64,000 bases of DNA from Leishmania infantum JPCM5 (taxonomy: Eukaryota > Euglenozoa > Kinetoplastea > Trypanosomatida > Trypanosomatidae), in NCBI RefSeq assembly GCF_000002875.2, contig NC_009411.2:1-64000 (forward strand), read 5' to 3'. A program made the position numbers and the translations under genes. Each line of letters opens with the position of its first letter. The stretch's first letter is position 1. The notes under the pieces were generated by a model. That model was not told the origin of the DNA, searched no databases, and saw only the letters and a list, made by a program, of their open reading frames with translations. Positions 1 to 10,107 of this stretch are shown here, piece by piece.

Positions 1-160
1 CCAGTACACCAGTACACCAGTACACCAGTACACCAGTACACCAGTACACCAGTACACCAGTACACCAGTACACCAGTACACCAGTACACCAGTACACCAG
101 TACACCAGTACACCAGTACACCAGTACACCAGTACACCAGTACACCAGTACACCAGTACA
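1..160. repeat. Telomere-associated octamer array, copy 1
   Basis: Twenty perfect tandem copies of CCAGTACA (TGTACTGG on the other strand). The array runs off the left edge, so its true length is unknown. It adjoins telomeric hexamers, which identifies it as the telomere-associated array of a Leishmania chromosome end. The short open frames across it are artefacts of the 8-bp period. Confidence 0.93.
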
Positions 161-222
161 CCGTCACGCCCCCGTCCTGTTGGAGAGGGTGTCGCTGTGC
201 AAGGAATCAGTGGAGAAAAAAA
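161..222. repeat. Telomere-associated conserved block, copy 1
   Basis: A 62-bp non-repetitive block between the octamer array and the hexamer tract. It ends in a run of seven A before the first CCCTAA. The same 62 bases recur without a mismatch at 493-554. Position and recurrence suggest a conserved sequence block of the Leishmania telomere-associated (LCTAS-type) unit; that name is an inference from context. Confidence 0.75.
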
Positions 223-324
223 CCCTAACCCTAACCCTAACCCTAACCCTAACCCTAACCCTAACCCTAACCCTAACCCTAACCCTAACCCTAACCCTAA
301 CCCTAACCCTAACCCTAACCCTAA
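223..324. repeat. Interstitial telomeric hexamer tract
   Basis: Seventeen perfect copies of CCCTAA. The C-rich strand reads 5' to 3' inwards, as expected at a left chromosome end. It is followed by a second octamer array, so this tract is internal and not the terminal telomere. Confidence 0.97.
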
Positions 325-492
325 CCAGTACACCAGTACACCAGTACACCAGTACACCAGTACACCAGTACACCAGTACACCAGTACACCAGTACACCAG
401 TACACCAGTACACCAGTACACCAGTACACCAGTACACCAGTACACCAGTACACCAGTACACCAGTACACCAGTACACCAGTACACCAGTACA
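325..492. repeat. Telomere-associated octamer array, copy 2
   Basis: Twenty-one perfect copies of CCAGTACA directly abutting the seventeenth hexamer. With the block that follows it forms a second module in the same orientation as the first, offset by 332 bp. Confidence 0.93.
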
Positions 493-554
493 CCGTCACG
501 CCCCCGTCCTGTTGGAGAGGGTGTCGCTGTGCAAGGAATCAGTGGAGAAAAAAA
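493..554. repeat. Telomere-associated conserved block, copy 2
   Basis: The second copy of the 62-bp block, identical to 161-222, again between octamers and hexamers. Confidence 0.75.
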
Positions 555-572
555 CCCTAACCCTAACCGTAA
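555..572. repeat. Degenerate inner telomeric hexamers
   Basis: Two perfect CCCTAA units and one CCGTAA variant. They mark the inner border of the telomere-associated repeats; chromosome-specific sequence starts after them. Confidence 0.85.
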
Positions 573-2883
573 AAGATCCCCGTAAACGTGCACATTCTCT
601 TTGACAGCGGCGCAGAGAGGGCCACCACAAGCGACTGCGAGCCCCCACCACGGATGCGCGGCGGGAGGCTTGGTAGCGGTACGGTCCTGGAATTCGGAGG
701 ATTTCGCTATCAGCGGGAGCCATCGGCGTCTTTTTCGGGGTGGGGATGCGCAACCACCTCCGAGGGCGGCGCCATCTCCCTCAGTTAGTCTGGGGTGTGG
801 TCTGGCGCGCCAATGAAACGTCTTTTTTCAAAGTTCTCGAGGGGTACCGCTGTAGGGAAAGGCCGTCCGAGGAGGCAAGCGTTCGTCAGCACTTGGCGCA
901 TCCACGGAGAGAAGCAGTGTTGGCGTCGCGGGGTTTCCGTCGCCGCGTAAAGCAGGTCCCACGCACACGCGGGTAGGTTGTGGCGGTCGCCGATCCGCAA
1001 CACCAAAAATCAGTCACAGAAACGTGCTGCCAGGTACGGTGAGCAGCCGCTGCGGCAGGGGCCCGGGTGCAGACATAACCGCTTTCCACCGGACGCAAAA
1101 TAGGGCATTCACACCGAAAAGCCGACCGCTCAACGGACTCGCTTCTTGGCGGGCGCGTCAGCAGTGCGGCGAGCCGATGCATAGCTATGAGCATCGGGAA
1201 CTGCGCGGCACCACGATGGAGCAGCTTTCCGGCAACGGCGTCGGAAAGAAGGAAGGCACAGCTTCCAGGTGGCGTGGAGGTCGATGTCGGACATGTTGCC
1301 GCCACACCGATCCCTCCTCCGGGCGCGCGCACCACGGAGAAAGACAGCCGGGCTGTGGCACCGTCCCTCGCATGAACTCCCGCATGATGCCGCAGCCGCG
1401 CGGCAGCATCCGGCAGACCACAGGCAAGCGGAACGGAATCCTGAGGGCACCTGTCCGAAACGTGAGCCGGCTGATTGAGGTGAGTCGCAAGAAGCGGCAG
1501 CCACTCAGACCCACCACCCCCTGCGGTGCCGGTTTTCACATTGAGACGTGCTACACAGGCGAAGGGCAACGGAGGAGAGCGAAAGGGCCTAAGGCAACAT
1601 CAGAGAGTGACACCCTTCAGCGCGCCACTGACAAGCGAGGCCGGCGCTGAGTGAGCACAGTGATCTGCGAATCGCCGCCAGGCACGCAAAGCAATATAGC
1701 AGCCTTGGCACTAGAAACCGATCGTCTCCTGCTCGCTTGTTCTGGGTCCGTTCCGTGCAGGCGCAGCTGGCGAAGCGACGGCAAGCGCCGCTGCACCCCA
1801 AGCGCCGCCACAGCACGGGAGGCAAGAAGAGGAGAACACCGAACGAAAAGAAAAAGTAGGCGTCCCTCCCCCTCCTTCAACGAGCTGCGCGCCCCGGCGC
1901 CTGCACAGACGCAGCAACCTCTCTCTCGTGGTCGTCCCGCTACGGAGACGGGGCGCGCAAAGCCACTGAGAACCACGACCAAGGCGGTTCAGCGCTGCTG
2001 CAAAGGCTGGCGTTTGAGAAGGCAGCAGACGAGTGAGCGGAAGAAAAGAGGGCGAGGGACGAGCACTGAAGGGTGAAGAAGAGCGTTTGTCCCTGCGCAA
2101 AAGAGATATTTTGCATCCCCTGAGAACGGAGAGCATACGACGAAGGCCCTCACGAAGGAAAAGGCCACAGCCAAGTGCCACACAGCTTCCCCACAGACAC
2201 CGCCACACCGGTACGCAGGGCCACCGCAGCGTCCTCATTCAAAGAGGGCCCTTCATGCGGCAGTATGGTTCGTCAGTTGCAAGCGGGCTACAAGCTGGCC
2301 ACCGGTAGCACACCACCTCCTTCGCAGGAGGTAAATCTTGGAAGCGGAGCACTGGTTCATACGCAACGCATGCAGATACGAAGCAAGTAGCGAGCGGCTT
2401 GCACCCGGGATCGTGCACCGTGAGCCACTGCCACGTTCTTCTCAGGGGGTGAAACGGTCCTGGTCAGATACTGGGAACGCAGAAAACAGCGTGCAAGAGC
2501 CCACTGGCAGCTGTAAAGACTCAGAGACGGGGGCCCCACAGCGCACCGCTGTTTACACCATGTTTTCCCTTGCTTGGAGGGGAAGCAGGGTTACCGTTTC
2601 CTTGCTGATCAGGTGAGGACAGCGGGCGCCGTTGTTTGCTGCCGCCTGTAGCACAGGACCGAAGGTGAAACAGACGATCGAGGGCAGAACCAAACAGTGC
2701 AAGAAAGCACTGCACAAGAAGAGACGAGAGACGAAGAGAATGACAGCAAGAGCAATGTCGAGTGCTGACGTCGTCGTAGCGGATCTCTTACGACAATCTG
2801 CTCCCGTTTCCGGAGTAGACTTTCCGCCCGTTTGTCAGGGTATCGTGGTGTTTTTTTCTTTTCGTTTTTGGCGGGAGGGGGGA
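573..2883. other. Subtelomeric stretch without recognisable gene
   Basis: No open frame here has a convincing protein-like composition. The ones present (up to 227 codons on the minus strand at 886-1569) overlap each other on both strands and look like chance frames of GC-rich DNA. No tandem repeat or known retroposon was recognised. Confidence 0.6.
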
Positions 2884-4590
2884 TCATGCACTCAAGACGA
2901 TGCTTCTCAGGCGATTGAGACGGTTGTCAAGGATGCCTGTAAGAGGTGAAGATGCCAGTGAAGGTGCCAGGCTCGACGAGTGGACGAGGTAGCTGTCCAG
3001 GTCGACGAATCCGAGCTCAGCGCACGTTTGAGCCGGGGTGATGATGCGCGCAAACCACTGTAAGCAGCGGGCAACCCCTTCAGTCGAGGCGCTCCTGCAA
3101 GCGGTAGCAGATATTCGCAGTTGAGGGGCACCGCTCACATGGACGGGTTCAAGGAATAGGCTTTGCGTCGAGACCGTCAAGAATATGTATGAGGCCCTCT
3201 CCAGTCACGAGGCGCTGTAGAAATGGCGAGCCAGTGAGTAGGGTAAGGATGGTCAGCGCATGAAAGTAGGTGAAATAGTCGGCGCATAACAGCGGATACT
3301 CGGTCAAGTTCACCAAGTAGAAGAGGCGGCGGCACAGTGCAGGTATCTCGTGCAGCTTGGGAAGCAGCCCTCAGCTGTGTAAGAGTTGCAGTGTGTTCGC
3401 AACAAGCAAAATTCACGCACACCGACGGGGAACAGGTGTAGGGGGCGTCCCAAAGGCTGTCGCCCCACGGTCCTCGGGGACGGGCTATGGAAGGTTCGGT
3501 GCCACAGACAGTGGCACCAGACGGCGCAGACGTACACCGAGTTCGACGTCTACGCGCAGCAGCAGATGACACGACCCCACCGTGTCAAAGTTCGCGAGGT
3601 CACTGTTCCCGACGGCGGGTGCTGTGAGTCGCATTGTCTCCTTCGCTGAGGTAAAGTCGGCAAGGACTCAAACGGCGCGAGACATCGGCACACGTAAGCA
3701 ACCGGCAGTTGGCAAGAACGGTGTCACCACTTCAGTTTCGCACGCTGCAGTGGCAGGAGCGTGTGACTGAATGAAGCAAACTCTCAGGCGGCAAGCTTGA
3801 TGGACGTCTAGTAGCCAACGCTGAGAAGCTCCAGGTTGGGCAGCGAATGGGTGAAATGGTGTGACGCATAGGAGCGGTTGGCCAGGAGCATGTGGAGCAA
3901 GTCGGCGTGTCGGTGTGGAGAATCAGCCTGAAGGATGAAACGATGGCCGCCTACGCAAGCCTTCTCTATGGAATGAGAAACGGATGCTTGAGTGGCCAAG
4001 TCGTCGACATCAGTCGCGTAGCTGCGGACAAGGTCCGCAGAAGCACAGCCTTTAACGACGCTGGCGCATATCTCGGTGCGGCAATCGTGACGCGTAGCGC
4101 GGCAGGATCGCTTGTCACCATGGGAGGCGCAGACTTTGTCTTTCCCCTACCCCACGTGCTCAGCAAGGGGGAGGGGAGCACAGTGAGAGGACGTGTTGTC
4201 CTTGCCAATGCTCAGATCGAGCAGAAGCCTGTTCTGCGTGCACGGTATCAGAAGACGGACCAACTCGAGTGGAGAGAAGGAGACCCCTCCTGTATAGGTA
4301 CGTGCAGCACTGCTGGAGAAACAAAGTACCTGTGCTAAGGCGTTACCTACCATGACCGCTGAAAGCTGCAGCGGGTCGCAGATACGACCCCCCCCCCGCA
4401 TCCTTGATCTGGACGCAAGCAGCGCTAGTGCATTCCTTCAGGTATTGCAGGGTATATGTCATACTGGCGGCGCATGGCTGCCCCCGCAGCAGCGTCCGCG
4501 GTGCCGTTTCGGTGCGAAGGGTGAGCACGAAGGCAGAAGAAAAAATGTTCTCTGGTGTGATGCGGTTGAGCAACGGCCGCGCATGCACAG
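2884..4590 (-). pseudogene. Degraded protein-coding relic (family unknown)
   Basis: Conceptual translation of the minus strand gives several protein-like pieces separated by stops and frame changes. From upstream to downstream these are: two collinear open stretches in one frame at about 4401-4147 and 4146-3808, separated by a single TAG; a stretch at about 3650-3490 ending in TAG; a Leu-rich helical stretch at about 3400-3160 containing LPKLHEIPALCRRL and preceded by an in-frame TGA; and a last piece in another frame at 3180-2884 containing CLQWFARIITPAQ. Together they suggest one helical-repeat-like gene of about 1.5 kb or more, broken by point stops and at least one frameshift. I do not recognise the family. 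The alternative is several unrelated chance frames. Confidence 0.4.
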
Positions 4591-4807
4591 ACGAGAGAGC
4601 AAAATAAATCCTGCACAGGCGCCCGCTGATGGAAAAAGTAAAGCGTTTTTTTTTTCCGGTCGCTTTGCTGTTGTCGCCTTCACCTGCACCGTATGGAAGC
4701 GATGCACTGCTTGGAGGTCATCCCCTCCTGTTGGTCTCTTCGCCGTTACTGGCTCGCTATTCCCTAGTCCTCTGGGAGTCCGCTCCGCAGGCGCTGTCCA
4801 TGACGAG

Positions 4808-6205
4808 CTAGAGATACAGCTGAAGAAGCTTACGGCCCTTCTCTGCATGCTCATTGGCGGGTCCCAGCGCTTCAAAGATGGCTCGAATGACCTGCCGCGC
4901 GGGTGTGACGGCCGTGGGACCTAAGCGGAGATCCTTCGGTACAATGCCACCTTCCTTGAGCGCAGATAGCAGCTTCGGTTCCGCGCGGATGAGGCGAAGG
5001 CACTCCTCAATCGCCTGCCCGGCCACTCCCTCCACGTAAAAGGCGACAGCGCGCTTCAGGTGGTGCTTGTAAAACTGTGCGGGCTCGCTCACGAGCTCGT
5101 CGAATTTGAGAAGTCGCATGTAGTTGTCCGTGTCGGGGTCGTAGTCGACTACCTGAATGAGCTCGATGCGCACAACGGCCTCCGCAACGCCGCGCATGTC
5201 CTGCGGAGCAAACGGGAACTCCTCGCGCACCCGCGCCGCGAGACGAAATGCCTCGTCTCGCTGCTTGGATGCCATGGCGCACATCGCAAGTCCGCACAAA
5301 GCCTCTGGAGCCGAGTTGTAGCAGGGCTCGCGCTTCAGCTTTGCCCACAACTCTGGCGTCATCTTCTTCTCCGGAACACCGTAGCGCTTCTTCACGATCT
5401 CGATGTCCTCCATGGACATGCGAAGTGCCTTTTCGAAGAGTTGCTTGCCTTTCGCAGGGTCGCCGGCCTGCATCTTGCCGTGCGCCGCGGCGATGAGGGT
5501 CATGGCGTTTTCATCGTCATTGTCCTGACGCCTCACCTTTTGTAATAAGGAGACGCCCTCAGACTCGTTTTTGGATTCCAACTTGGCGTAGTCGATAAAC
5601 GCCTCCACGGCCTCCTTCACCTGCGATTCGGTCACCACCCCGGCCATCTTGTCGCAGAACACCTTGTTGCGCACAAAGTAGATCAAGGGGAACATGTGCG
5701 GATCAATGTGAAACTTGGACATGAGCCCCGGCTCCTGTAGGCAGTCTACCATGCCAAGCTTGATCGCGAGACCTGCGTCCACGCCAAATTCTTGATACAC
5801 GTCGCCGAAGTTTTCGTCCTTGAGGCGGCGATTCGCCTGATCCACCTGGTGGCAAAGCAACTCCGTGTACTGCTTCACCTCGGGGTGGTTGGTGACCATG
5901 AAGTACAGAAGTAAAGGAACCTTCGACTCCATCTCGGTCGTAATGTTCTTGGAGGTGACCTGCAAAACGCCAAGAAAGGCGTCGCGCCGCCCAGCAGGCG
6001 TGGGAGAGGGGTGGTGGGTCTGCGGCCCCGTCGCACCTGAGCTCCCGCGGGAGGTCGAAGCCCATCGCTGCTGCGTCGCGCGTGCTGGGGGCGTATGGGC
6101 AACGGGAGTCGGCACGGTCACAAGGCAGCCCAAACCAGTCCAGCTGCACGACAAGCGCGCACGCTGAGCGGCGCTGAAAAGGGCAGTGCGCGAGAGGCCT
6201 CGCAT
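4808..6205 (-). CDS. Mitochondrial thioredoxin-fold/TPR protein (CnoX/YbbN-like)
   Basis: A 465-residue protein starting at an ATG. The first ~75 residues are rich in Arg, Ala, Ser and Pro and nearly acid-free, which suggests a mitochondrial targeting sequence. Residues 81-208 read as a thioredoxin fold, with a Pro at 173 in the cis-Pro position (HMFPLIYF). The rest is helical and TPR-like, from about 220 (AAAHGKMQAGDPAKGKQLFE) to the C-terminus. This matches the layout of bacterial CnoX/YbbN co-chaperones, a thioredoxin domain followed by TPR repeats. No CXXC active site is visible where one would be expected, so a holdase or scaffold role is more likely than a redox one. It is the gene closest to the telomere, so the last of its transcription unit. 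Fold assignment is moderately sure; function is inferred. Confidence 0.75.
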   Translation of the reverse strand: MRGLSRTALFSAAQRARLSCSWTGLGCLVTVPTPVAHTPPARATQQRWASTSRGSSGATGPQTHHPSPTPAGRRDAFLGVLQVTSKNITTEMESKVPLLLYFMVTNHPEVKQYTELLCHQVDQANRRLKDENFGDVYQEFGVDAGLAIKLGMVDCLQEPGLMSKFHIDPHMFPLIYFVRNKVFCDKMAGVVTESQVKEAVEAFIDYAKLESKNESEGVSLLQKVRRQDNDDENAMTLIAAAHGKMQAGDPAKGKQLFEKALRMSMEDIEIVKKRYGVPEKKMTPELWAKLKREPCYNSAPEALCGLAMCAMASKQRDEAFRLAARVREEFPFAPQDMRGVAEAVVRIELIQVVDYDPDTDNYMRLLKFDELVSEPAQFYKHHLKRAVAFYVEGVAGQAIEECLRLIRAEPKLLSALKEGGIVPKDLRLGPTAVTPARQVIRAIFEALGPANEHAEKGRKLLQLYL

Positions 6206-7017
6206 CTACCAAGGGAGAGAGAACGTCGGTAGAGCGGCAAAAAGATAGGGGACTGCTGAAGGGGAGGGATAAGGTGAACCGCTGGCGTTGCATGCCCAGT
6301 CACTAGCGAAGAAAACAAAACAGAAAGGGAGGAGGGAGGGCAGGCACAGCGAGGAGACGTTGACGAGGAGCGTGGTAGATGAACAATGAAGGCCTTCCCA
6401 TCCCTGAAAGCTCTGGGGTGCAAAAATATATATACAGGGTAGTGGTGAGAGGGGCAAGCATTTTGCCAGGCCGCGCTGCCTTCGTTGCCACTGCAAATGG
6501 ACTGGCAAAGTGCGTTGAAGGTGGCTCTTAGATGTATATATACTTTTCTTTTAAATTGGATCTTGCCACCCTCCATCATCTGTGCATCCGCAAGCACCTC
6601 TCTGTGTACACAGGTGCGTGAGAGTGCATGTACAGCTTGCGGGTCTCTCACGGTTCATGTGCGCTGCATCACTTAGCGCGATTCTATAGGGAGAGAGAAA
6701 GAGCGGTATCTGAAGACAAAGAAAGAGCACAGAATGGGCAGGGGAGAGGGTTCATGCTTCCTTGTGCGCGGCAGCGCATTTCAACGTGCAGAAGGCGCAG
6801 CGAGGCAAGCAAAACCACCCCCGGAGAGCGTAGAGGCATCATGCGCACACGCAGAGGCGCGCAAAGGAGTCACAGCAAAGCCGCAACAGATTGACATAGC
6901 GGTCACACTGCAAACGAAGCAATATAAGAGGTGGCGAAACAAGCGCGGAGAGGCCCGAAGAGCAAGAAGTGGTGTTCCAATTCTTCGAAAACAGAGAAGT
7001 CAAAGCAGAAGAGATGT
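6206..7017. other. Intergenic spacer, 3' UTR of meckelin gene
   Basis: No gene seen. It holds the 3' UTR of the meckelin gene and the 5' leader of the thioredoxin-like gene, with purine runs on the plus strand that correspond to pyrimidine tracts in the transcript. Confidence 0.6.
6303..6304 (-). promoter_or_regulatory. Candidate trans-splice acceptor
   Basis: On the minus strand a pyrimidine tract (complement of about 6305-6337) is followed by its first AG at 6304-6303, about 98 nt before the ATG at 6205. This is the usual trypanosomatid layout for spliced-leader addition. Inferred from pattern only. Confidence 0.45.
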
Positions 7018-10000
7018 CTACAAGAAAAAGCGATCATCAATCATTGTCTTTTGACTCAAGTTCGCGAGCCCCTCACGGACGCGGTAGAAGTGAACGACAA
7101 CCTCCACCGCAAAAGCCAGCACCATGGCGACGTAGAAGTTCTGCAGCGCCGCGTCGATCGCGGCAAACAGAGCAGCGTAGAGCACGAAAAGATCAAAGTC
7201 AAGGCCGCACAGAAACGCGCGACCGTACGACTGAACGTCGTCGATGAAGAAGAGATCCTTGCCGCAATGATCACCGCGCTGCGGCCCGTTCATGTACATC
7301 ACGTTGGGCGGGAAGTCGAGCCACTTTTGCAGCATAAACTTCACCAGAAGCGTGCTCTCCGCGCGACGCACGCTTTGCTGGAACGCGTAGTTGATGCGGT
7401 CGCGAATAGCCAAGGCCGTCTCTGTGTAGACACAAAGTTGTCGTGAAAAGCAAAAGAGGAAGCGGATATAGTGCCACTGAGCCGGGTTGGTGGCGCGCTC
7501 GCGCTTCAAAAGCGAGCGTTGGTTCTCGATATGCATCTCCATGTAGCACATGTAAAGATATTGGCGGGTATACGGCCCGAGATACACTTCAAGAGACTGG
7601 CACTTGCTCTGGCCCCCTAAGCCGCGTACGGGTAGGTTTCCCTGAGCCTCAAGAAACAGGTTGCTCTGGAACTCCTCCATACTAACGTCAGCGTGGGCGT
7701 GAATGGACTCGCCATGGATGTAGAAGCCCCACTGTTGCTCCAAGAGGATAATGATGGAGATGTTCGACACGGAGCACAAGTCGACGAACGCCTGCAGGGG
7801 GTGCACAACAATGAAGCGATAGTAAATCTGGTACTCGAACAGGTACATGACCAGCGCCACAGCCACCCAAAAGAAGGTATCAATCGCGACGCGGAGGGTG
7901 CCGAAGGAGACGGTCATGTTGTCCACCTGCCGCGACCCGCGCGGGACGCTGGCAGACATGTTCTGGTAATCGAGGCCAACCAGAAAGAGGAGAATGATCG
8001 TCATGGTGAGCAGTGGGCACCAGTAGCGCAGTGCCTGCAACTCGTTCAGCGCATTCGCCACGAACGTTGAGCGCCACATGCTCACTGGCACAACCTTGTT
8101 TTCACGGAGCAGCTGCCCTTTGGATCGCTCCCAGTCGATGACAAAGTAGTCCGCGTTGCACTGCTCCGCTAGCCGGTACAGCACTGTGATCCCCTTCGCC
8201 GTGACGGCGACGTACAGCATCGCGTTCACGTACACGTCGCCTAGCCGCATCGCGCGCGACAAAGACAACTGCCTCTTGTACGCGATAAACATGTACCACG
8301 ACGCAACAGCGACAGCGAGGAAGAACATGTTGCTGATGTGGTTGCACAGGTACACAAAGAATCGCAGTAACGCGAACCAATCAAGAACGAGGTACTGTCG
8401 TCGTCGCATCCAGCCATACGTGCGCACCCACGCCGAGAAGAAGCATAGGGAACACAGGACGATAACCGCGACCTTCAGTCCCTGGCTTACAGAGTCGGTG
8501 CTGGGCAAGTAATAGGAGCGCATTTCACAGTGGAGTGTGTAATCGGACCGACCGCTGGTGTTGAGCGGCGTTTGCCGCTCCTCTTTGAGGTCGTCCGCGG
8601 GTGCTGCATCGGCTATCGTAGACACCATTTTTGACGCGTACTGCAGCACGACAAGTGGGGTCGTAACGTAACGATCGGCGCGGTGGTCGGTCCCCAGCAC
8701 TAGACTGGCGCTGCGTAGCGCTGTTACATAGCTGGGCAGCGAGCGAAGCGGTGCATCACCGCTGCCACCCACGTTGTCGTAGGCGTAGAACCGCCGTCGA
8801 AAAGCGCCTTCGGGCATGGCGCCGTTGGAAGCGACGGCGCCGCCGCGGTACAGCCACGGGTCATAAAATGTCGCGGGCTCGAATCCGTAGTTGAAGTAAT
8901 CGATGAGCAGGGGCACAGGCATCAGCCGCGATGCGTTCAACGGGTGGCGAAGGTAAACCTCATAGAATAGAGTGCGATTTGCGCGAAGGAACCAATGCCA
9001 GTTCACATGGCACGATGTGGCGCGTGTGTCACCGGCGGCGAAAAATGTATGCAGCTCTGTGTTCTTGAGAAAGCACGGGTTGACTTGGCTCACCATGGAT
9101 TGATAGCCGAGCCAGTTTCCGTACAGATCAAACGCCGACACGACAAGCTGCAGCTTTTGGCGCGCCGAGAGGCGGAGCTCCGTCGTCACGTTGCTCAAGA
9201 CATCGGCGTTGCTCCGGGCGTAGTACAGCCATGGAAGCCCGTCTACCGTCTCACACCACGGATCGTCGCATGGCTTGCTCTGCTTGATGTGCTCGTACAG
9301 CGCACACGGCGTGGCGGTGACTTGATAGTTCATCACAACGCACAGGTTTGCCAGCAGATTGCACGCTGTGCTGTTGCCGCGACTGCACAGCAGGGCAGCG
9401 CCGAGCGAGTACGTTTGTACAGGAAAAACTCTAGTCAGAGGACCCGCCGCGCCGCTGTTGTCGATGTTCGGCGGAGAGAGAGCCGCCGACGTTCCTGAGG
9501 CTGCAGCGGCCATTGAATCATACGCCTCGGTGGGCACACAGGAGCCGTCGTAGAGCATCGTGAAGCCGGCGCTGCAACGGCACACGCCACTGCTCGCATC
9601 GAGTGCGTATGGAAAGGAGCATCTCACGCATTCTGAGGAAGCGCATGGGGCGCACATCGCCGCTGTTAGCAAAAGCGTGCCCACCTGCTTCGCCAAGACG
9701 CTCCCCGAAGCGCACACACATGTTTGTGCGGACTCGTCGTACGTGGCATCGACCAAGCAAGTCAGCTGGCGGTCTCCTCCGCAAGGGAGACAGTACGCGG
9801 ACGCGTTGCCAGCGCCCACATCGCTCACCATCATTTTCTTCGCGGCGCAGCCCACACACGATAGCTTCCCAGTGCTGGCATCTACGTGCAACGCGTAGCC
9901 CACATCGCACACGCACGTCCCCTGCACTCGGCGAGCGTGTGCCGGGCACGCCTGACAGCTGCGGTCTGCGACATCCAGTATAAAGCCAAGCGTGTCACAG

Positions 10001-10107
10001 TCCGTGCTCTGCTGGGATGCCGCACCAACGGCGCAAACAATCATCACCAGCATTGTGCCTATTCTCCAGCCGCTGGCACGACACGGCAATGAGCGCGACT
10101 GCGACAT
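7018..10107 (-). CDS. TMEM67: Meckelin (TMEM67/MKS3), transition-zone membrane protein
   Basis: The first ATG in frame is at 10107, giving 1029 residues (human meckelin is about 995). A signal peptide (MLVMIVCAVGAASQ) precedes a cysteine-rich segment of about 170 residues with repeated CxxC spacings. A large ectodomain follows, then a multi-pass membrane region from about residue 535 to near the end. Typical meckelin signatures include the stretch containing WGFYIHGESIHAHADVSMEE and the C-terminal GPQRGDHCGKDLFFIDD. Meckelin is a core component of the MKS module at the ciliary transition zone, where it helps gate entry into the cilium; in Leishmania this would be the base of the flagellum. 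No break or missing region is seen. The family call is confident; localisation is inferred from the family. Confidence 0.92.
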   Translation of the reverse strand: MSQSRSLPCRASGWRIGTMLVMIVCAVGAASQQSTDCDTLGFILDVADRSCQACPAHARRVQGTCVCDVGYALHVDASTGKLSCVGCAAKKMMVSDVGAGNASAYCLPCGGDRQLTCLVDATYDESAQTCVCASGSVLAKQVGTLLLTAAMCAPCASSECVRCSFPYALDASSGVCRCSAGFTMLYDGSCVPTEAYDSMAAAASGTSAALSPPNIDNSGAAGPLTRVFPVQTYSLGAALLCSRGNSTACNLLANLCVVMNYQVTATPCALYEHIKQSKPCDDPWCETVDGLPWLYYARSNADVLSNVTTELRLSARQKLQLVVSAFDLYGNWLGYQSMVSQVNPCFLKNTELHTFFAAGDTRATSCHVNWHWFLRANRTLFYEVYLRHPLNASRLMPVPLLIDYFNYGFEPATFYDPWLYRGGAVASNGAMPEGAFRRRFYAYDNVGGSGDAPLRSLPSYVTALRSASLVLGTDHRADRYVTTPLVVLQYASKMVSTIADAAPADDLKEERQTPLNTSGRSDYTLHCEMRSYYLPSTDSVSQGLKVAVIVLCSLCFFSAWVRTYGWMRRRQYLVLDWFALLRFFVYLCNHISNMFFLAVAVASWYMFIAYKRQLSLSRAMRLGDVYVNAMLYVAVTAKGITVLYRLAEQCNADYFVIDWERSKGQLLRENKVVPVSMWRSTFVANALNELQALRYWCPLLTMTIILLFLVGLDYQNMSASVPRGSRQVDNMTVSFGTLRVAIDTFFWVAVALVMYLFEYQIYYRFIVVHPLQAFVDLCSVSNISIIILLEQQWGFYIHGESIHAHADVSMEEFQSNLFLEAQGNLPVRGLGGQSKCQSLEVYLGPYTRQYLYMCYMEMHIENQRSLLKRERATNPAQWHYIRFLFCFSRQLCVYTETALAIRDRINYAFQQSVRRAESTLLVKFMLQKWLDFPPNVMYMNGPQRGDHCGKDLFFIDDVQSYGRAFLCGLDFDLFVLYAALFAAIDAALQNFYVAMVLAFAVEVVVHFYRVREGLANLSQKTMIDDRFFL

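Noticed and set aside
180..604. Open frames across the telomeric repeats encoding poly-Thr/Leu or YWCTG repeats
   Set aside because: They arise from the 6-bp and 8-bp periods without stops; no start context or unique sequence.
886..1569. 227-codon minus-strand frame in the subtelomere
   Set aside because: Overlaps a 208-codon plus frame and others of equal quality; composition of a random GC-rich frame; no motif.
5060..5545. Plus-strand frames opposite the thioredoxin-like gene and similar antisense frames over other genes
   Set aside because: Mirror frames of GC-rich codons; no independent motif.
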